Assembly: GCA_964540005.1 (NCBI GenBank)
Contig: CAZILN010000011.1
Span: forward strand, 1-11,428
Length of the DNA: 11,428 bases
Direction of reading: 5' to 3'
Source of the DNA: CAZILN01 sp964540005
Lineage (GTDB): Bacteria > Bacteroidota > Bacteroidia > Bacteroidales > SM23-62
In this document: positions 7,885 through 11,428 of the stretch, in pieces
Position numbering within the stretch: the first letter of the stretch is position 1
Layout of the letters: each line of letters opens with the position of its first letter
The notes under the pieces: model-generated
Told to the model about the DNA's origin: nothing
Database searches by the model: none
What the model saw: only the letters and a program-made list of their open reading frames with translations
Translations under genes and position numbers: made by a program

Positions 7885-10800
7885 TTAAAAAGTAACTCGC
7901 AAATTAATACCATATCGTTTCGTCGCTGGTGCACCGCTATATTCTACACCCTGTACGTTGGTTGCGCCGTAGGTACTGATTTCCGGATCGAAATGAGTAT
8001 ACTGTGGAATATTAGGAGCGAAATACCATATGTTCCTGGCAGTAAAACTTATATTGATACCCTTCAGCGGAGTACTCCCCAACAGGCTGGAAGGAAGATC
8101 ATAGCCCAGGGTCAGTTCTCTCAGCCTGAGTACGGTGGCATCATAGACCTGGAATGCTCCGGCTGAGTTGATGCCGAAACTTGTGTTCGGTCCGCCGGCA
8201 TAGAAATACAGATCATTAACCGAGATCTGTGTATTGTTGGGGATGGTGTTACCATCGCCGTCCAGGAGAGGCTCCAGGGTAATGGGGTCACCGTAGACAC
8301 CCGGAATGATCGCCGTTTTTTCCCTGTCTTCGGTATCTTTAGTTACACCCCGTCCCAACAGTGAAGTAATTGAATTTGAGAACAGCTGTCCGCCATGCCG
8401 GTAATCAACAAGGGCTGAAAGAGTAAAGCCTTTAAACCGGAGTGTATTACCGACTCCTAAGGTAAAATCAGGATAGGGTGATCCATAATCCGTTCTTTCA
8501 GTATTATTGATTATATTACCGTCAGCCGGATCAATCAGGTAATTGCCATCGTCGTCTGTCATGGGAACCGTTCCGTAAAATACGCCGTAGGGTTTGCCAA
8601 TTATGATGGCCGATGAAGGATCGCCAAATAGCTGGCTGACATAGGTAATAGAGTCCTTGTCATTGATATTCATTACCTCATTTTTATTTGCGGAAAATGA
8701 ACAGAGGATATCCCAGTCAAATCCGGATGAGGTTCTGACCGGCGTGACATTCATAGCAACCTCCCAGCCGTTATTATCCATCTGTCCGACATTGGTATAA
8801 TAGTTAGAGTATCCTGAAGTGGGAGCAACGAAAACCGGATAGATCATATCGGTCGACGTGCTCTGGTAATAAGTTACATCAAGACCCACCCTGTTATTAA
8901 AGAACACCAGATAGGTGCCAAATTCAAGGTCGGTTTTAAATTCCGGTGACAGTGCGATATCGTATCCGGTCTGAGGCCTGGCCATCGCAGGTTGTCCGAG
9001 GAATGGGAAATACGGACCTCCGCCAATTTTTGTTGCACGCAGTTCATAAACAGGATAAATACTGTAAGGAGCAGCATCCATACCAACCTTACCCCAGCTG
9101 GCACGTACTTTACCCAGGTTGAAAACATTGTTTTTAAGACCCAGCGCTTCACTGAATAAAAAGGAAACACCGACAGCAGGATAAAAATAGGAATTGTTAT
9201 CCTTTGGCAAGGTGGATGACCAGTCATTACGCCCGGTAAGGTTCAGGAACAGGTAATTGCTGTAACCCAGTGTCAGGTCTCCGAAGACACCCATCAGGCG
9301 TTGATTATTAATACCGAATGCGCTGGTTGGAGCGAATGTATAAGGAGTAACATTTTCGGTATTGGTGATATCATAAATATCCGGATTGGTAAATGTGAAA
9401 CCTCTGTATGCACTTCTTCTTGAATTCTGCGCATTAAGTTCCTGGCCGATTATTGCAACCAGGGAGAGATTGTCTCCGAAATCCTTGTCAAAACTGAACA
9501 GCAGGGAGGAGTTCAATTCCTGTGCATATACATGATCGTTGGTGATACCTCCTGTTCCCCCATACACATTAGCACGGGAACCGATCTCAATAATTTCTTC
9601 CCTCTTCTGGATAAAAGTATTTACACCAGCCTTGTAGGAGATTGTCCACCAGTCGGTAACATCCAATGAAACATTGACATTACCTATAATACGGTCCATC
9701 TCAGTGGTGATTACATTGTTTTCCCATGACCATAAGGGGCTGTCAAAGCCGGTGCCGTTCGGCTGAATCGGGAGTCCGGTAGCAGGATCTTCATAGGGAT
9801 CCATGATCCAGGTTCTTCCCAACCAGAGTGAACGTGCAAATGATGATGCACCATATCCGTCGCTGGACTGGTTGTTACCGAAAATACCTCCTACCTGCTC
9901 TCCCCTTGAATAGCTGGCAGTAGCTCCGGCAGTTACCCTGTCCAGGAATCTCACATTACCACCCATACTGAGGCTGGTACGCTGGAAGCTTGAATTAGGA
10001 ATATATCCGGTGTTCCTCAGGTCGGAAACAGTGAAGTTATAAGAGGAGTTTTCCGTTCCACTTTGTATGTTCAATGAATTTTCAAATACCATACCCGTTT
10101 TGAAGAGATCCTTCACATTATTTGGCTGGGCAACATAAGGTATGCTATCGCCCCATCCGAATGCGTCAGAATATCCTGGCCAGGTCTCAATTGAATCCAT
10201 ACTGTCAAAGCGCGGTCCCCAGGAACCGTTGGCATTCTGATAATCAAAGTTGACACCATTTCCATAAGTGTTCTGGTATTCAGGTAGTCTAGCCAGTGTC
10301 TCAAAGTTAACTGAACTGTTCAGCGTCATTGAGAACTGCTCGGCCTTGGCACTACCTGATTTGGTGGTAATCACAACCACACCGTTCTTGGCTCTTGATC
10401 CGTACAGTGCAGCAGCGGCAGCACCTTTCAGTATGGAAGTGGATTCAATGTCATTCGGATCAAGTGTGGTGATCCCACTGCTGTATGCACCACCTCCCGT
10501 ACTCTGGCTGGATGTATTATACTGATTATTAGAGTATGGGATACCATCAACTACAAACAGGGGCTGGTTGCCTCCCGTAAATGAGCTGTTACCGCGGATG
10601 GTAATCCGTGTTGCCGAACCGGGTGCACCTCCTGTGGACCTGATCTCCACACCCGGAACCTTACCCTGTAAGGACCTGAGCATGTCAGGTTCTGATTTTT
10701 GAAGAGATTCATCCGCATCGACTTCAACAGAGGAATATCCGAGGGCTTTTCTCTGCCTGGAAATTCCCAGGGCCGTGACAACAACCTCATCAATCCCGAT

Positions 10801-11100
10801 AAGTTCGGGTTCGAGAACAATATCGATGCTTGACCGGCCATCGATAGCCACCTCCTGTGTAATCATTCCAATGAAACTGAAGACTAATGTAGTTGCCTCA
10901 CCGGGCACAGAAATACTATAGTCTCCCTCTGAATTTGTAACTACACCAATCGTAGTTCCCTTAACCACGACGGTGACACCAAGCATTGTTGCTCCGTCTT
11001 CGGAGCTGGTAACTTTGCCGGTGATCTGTAATGCTTGCGCCGAGATCATCTGGAAACTCGCCAGAATGATCAGCGCAATAAAACTGTGAAACCTTTTCAT
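7885..11100 (-). CDS. SusC/RagA-like TonB-dependent outer-membrane transporter (first pair)
   Basis: This 1071-aa protein should form the TonB-powered outer-membrane barrel of the first uptake pair. A signal peptide covers residues 1-21 (cleavage near ISA-Q). A carboxypeptidase-regulatory-like domain spans about 25-97 (ITGKVTSSEDG, TIGVVTNSEGDYSISVP, VFSFIGM). The probable TonB box DEVVVTALG is at 104-112. The plug is at about 118-249, with SLQGKVPGV, TIRGNSSFTGGNQPLFVVDG and the canonical SusC signature LKGAAAAALYGSRAKNG. The barrel follows and ends in INLRVTF with terminal Phe. No STN domain is present, so anti-sigma signalling is not suggested. The ATG at 11100 is directly followed by the basic n-region MKRFHSF. 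An A/T-rich stretch precedes it and there is no clear Shine-Dalgarno site, which is normal for this phylum. It heads an operon with the SusD-like gene (9-nt gap) and the 318-aa lipoprotein gene. Confidence 0.96.
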   Translation of the reverse strand: MKRFHSFIALIILASFQMISAQALQITGKVTSSEDGATMLGVTVVVKGTTIGVVTNSEGDYSISVPGEATTLVFSFIGMITQEVAIDGRSSIDIVLEPELIGIDEVVVTALGISRQRKALGYSSVEVDADESLQKSEPDMLRSLQGKVPGVEIRSTGGAPGSATRITIRGNSSFTGGNQPLFVVDGIPYSNNQYNTSSQSTGGGAYSSGITTLDPNDIESTSILKGAAAAALYGSRAKNGVVVITTKSGSAKAEQFSMTLNSSVNFETLARLPEYQNTYGNGVNFDYQNANGSWGPRFDSMDSIETWPGYSDAFGWGDSIPYVAQPNNVKDLFKTGMVFENSLNIQSGTENSSYNFTVSDLRNTGYIPNSSFQRTSLSMGGNVRFLDRVTAGATASYSRGEQVGGIFGNNQSSDGYGASSFARSLWLGRTWIMDPYEDPATGLPIQPNGTGFDSPLWSWENNVITTEMDRIIGNVNVSLDVTDWWTISYKAGVNTFIQKREEIIEIGSRANVYGGTGGITNDHVYAQELNSSLLFSFDKDFGDNLSLVAIIGQELNAQNSRRSAYRGFTFTNPDIYDITNTENVTPYTFAPTSAFGINNQRLMGVFGDLTLGYSNYLFLNLTGRNDWSSTLPKDNNSYFYPAVGVSFLFSEALGLKNNVFNLGKVRASWGKVGMDAAPYSIYPVYELRATKIGGGPYFPFLGQPAMARPQTGYDIALSPEFKTDLEFGTYLVFFNNRVGLDVTYYQSTSTDMIYPVFVAPTSGYSNYYTNVGQMDNNGWEVAMNVTPVRTSSGFDWDILCSFSANKNEVMNINDKDSITYVSQLFGDPSSAIIIGKPYGVFYGTVPMTDDDGNYLIDPADGNIINNTERTDYGSPYPDFTLGVGNTLRFKGFTLSALVDYRHGGQLFSNSITSLLGRGVTKDTEDREKTAIIPGVYGDPITLEPLLDGDGNTIPNNTQISVNDLYFYAGGPNTSFGINSAGAFQVYDATVLRLRELTLGYDLPSSLLGSTPLKGINISFTARNIWYFAPNIPQYTHFDPEISTYGATNVQGVEYSGAPATKRYGINLRVTF

Positions 11101-11428
11101 AAGTTAAAATTTTGAGGTTAGGTATAATAATCACAATTAAAAAGATGGAATTAGGTCCCTCTTTTTAACAACTCAATCCAGGAAAATTTTTTGTAACATG
11201 TTTCCACTCATATTACTCTTAAGAGAAAACAGGTACCCGTCGCAAAACGGGCACCTGGTCACCTTCAACAATCTTATGAGTGGATTAGGCAGGAGAAAAA
11301 ATAATTGCAGAAAATCAGGGGTCTAGAGTATGAATAATTATTTTCCTATAGATAAACCTTGAATTTTTATCCAAAAAGGATTAAATTTACTTGCAATTAT
11401 TCTTCATCTTTTCTACTCTAATACTCTT
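11101..11428 (-). promoter_or_regulatory. Non-coding upstream region of the first SusCD operon
   Basis: This 328-nt AT-rich stretch precedes the first SusC gene and should contain its promoter, probably between the hairpin at 11221-11257 and the start codon. I found no exact TAnnTTTG element on the minus strand. Other structure seen is a perfect 10-bp palindrome CTCTTAAGAG (11216-11225) and an inverted pair AATAATTGCA / TGCAATTATT (11300-11309 and 11392-11401). At the right edge one minus frame stays open from 11428 to a TAA at 11387 (KSIRVEKMKNNCK), which could be the end of a gene outside the window. Thirteen codons are too few to support that. Confidence 0.35.
11221..11257 (-). terminator. 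Terminator-like hairpin upstream of the first SusC gene
   Basis: On the minus strand CAGGTGCCCGT (11257-11247) pairs with ACGGGTACCTG (11240-11230) around a 6-nt loop, TTTGCG. This gives an 11-bp stem with one G-U wobble, followed by the T-rich tail TTTTCTCTT (11229-11221). It is best read as the intrinsic terminator of a gene to the right of the window transcribed in the same direction. If transcription of the SusC operon instead starts further right, the hairpin would lie in its leader and could act as an attenuator. The structure is clear; its role is not. Confidence 0.65.

Noticed and set aside
11387..11428. A 13-codon open minus frame ending in TAA at the right edge (possible tail of an upstream gene)
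   Set aside because: It is too short to tell from chance. It is mentioned only in the description of the upstream region.
1..11428. Search for tRNA, rRNA, CRISPR arrays, insertion sequences and phage or defence genes
   Set aside because: No cloverleaf-like tRNA, regular repeat-spacer pattern, transposase or terminal inverted repeats were seen. All sizeable intact frames are explained by the SusCD genes, the lipoprotein and the oxidoreductase.

Overview
The window comes from a member of the Bacteroidota, probably Bacteroidales-like or a relative. The evidence is two SusC/SusD outer-membrane uptake pairs, lipoproteins with acidic residues right after the lipidated cysteine, A-rich start contexts without clear Shine-Dalgarno sites, and no E. 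coli-type promoters. GC content is moderate. Every supported gene lies on the minus strand, so transcription runs from right to left.

Transcription unit 1 (about 11100 down to 5114) encodes a SusC-like TonB-dependent transporter of 1071 aa. After 9 nt comes a SusD-like surface lipoprotein of 556 aa, and after 30 nt an unassigned 318-aa lipoprotein in the place where SusE-like accessory binding proteins usually sit. A strong intrinsic terminator (5114-5143) closes this unit. Its 5' region (11101-11428) is non-coding apart from a possible 13-codon gene tail at the right edge. It holds a second terminator-like hairpin about 120 nt before the SusC start.

Transcription unit 2 (4994 down past position 1) starts about 120 nt beyond that terminator. 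It encodes a second SusC-like transporter (1086 aa), a second SusD-like lipoprotein (483 aa, whose longest start overlaps the SusC stop by one base), and the N-terminal 97 codons of a saccharopine dehydrogenase-family oxidoreductase. The oxidoreductase overlaps the SusD gene by 11 nt and runs off the left edge.

Each SusC/SusD pair should act as a lidded barrel: SusD captures the ligand at the cell surface and SusC imports it with TonB energy. Both SusC proteins have the carboxypeptidase-regulatory-like N-terminal domain but no STN domain, so direct FecR-type anti-sigma signalling is not indicated. The window holds no glycoside hydrolase, polysaccharide lyase, sulfatase, peptidase, sensor regulator or sigma factor, so the cargo of either pair cannot be read from it. 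Nothing here is clearly a new system. The points most worth following are the coupling of a cytosolic amino-acid-type oxidoreductase to a SusCD pair, the unassigned lipoprotein, and the hairpin in the first operon's leader.
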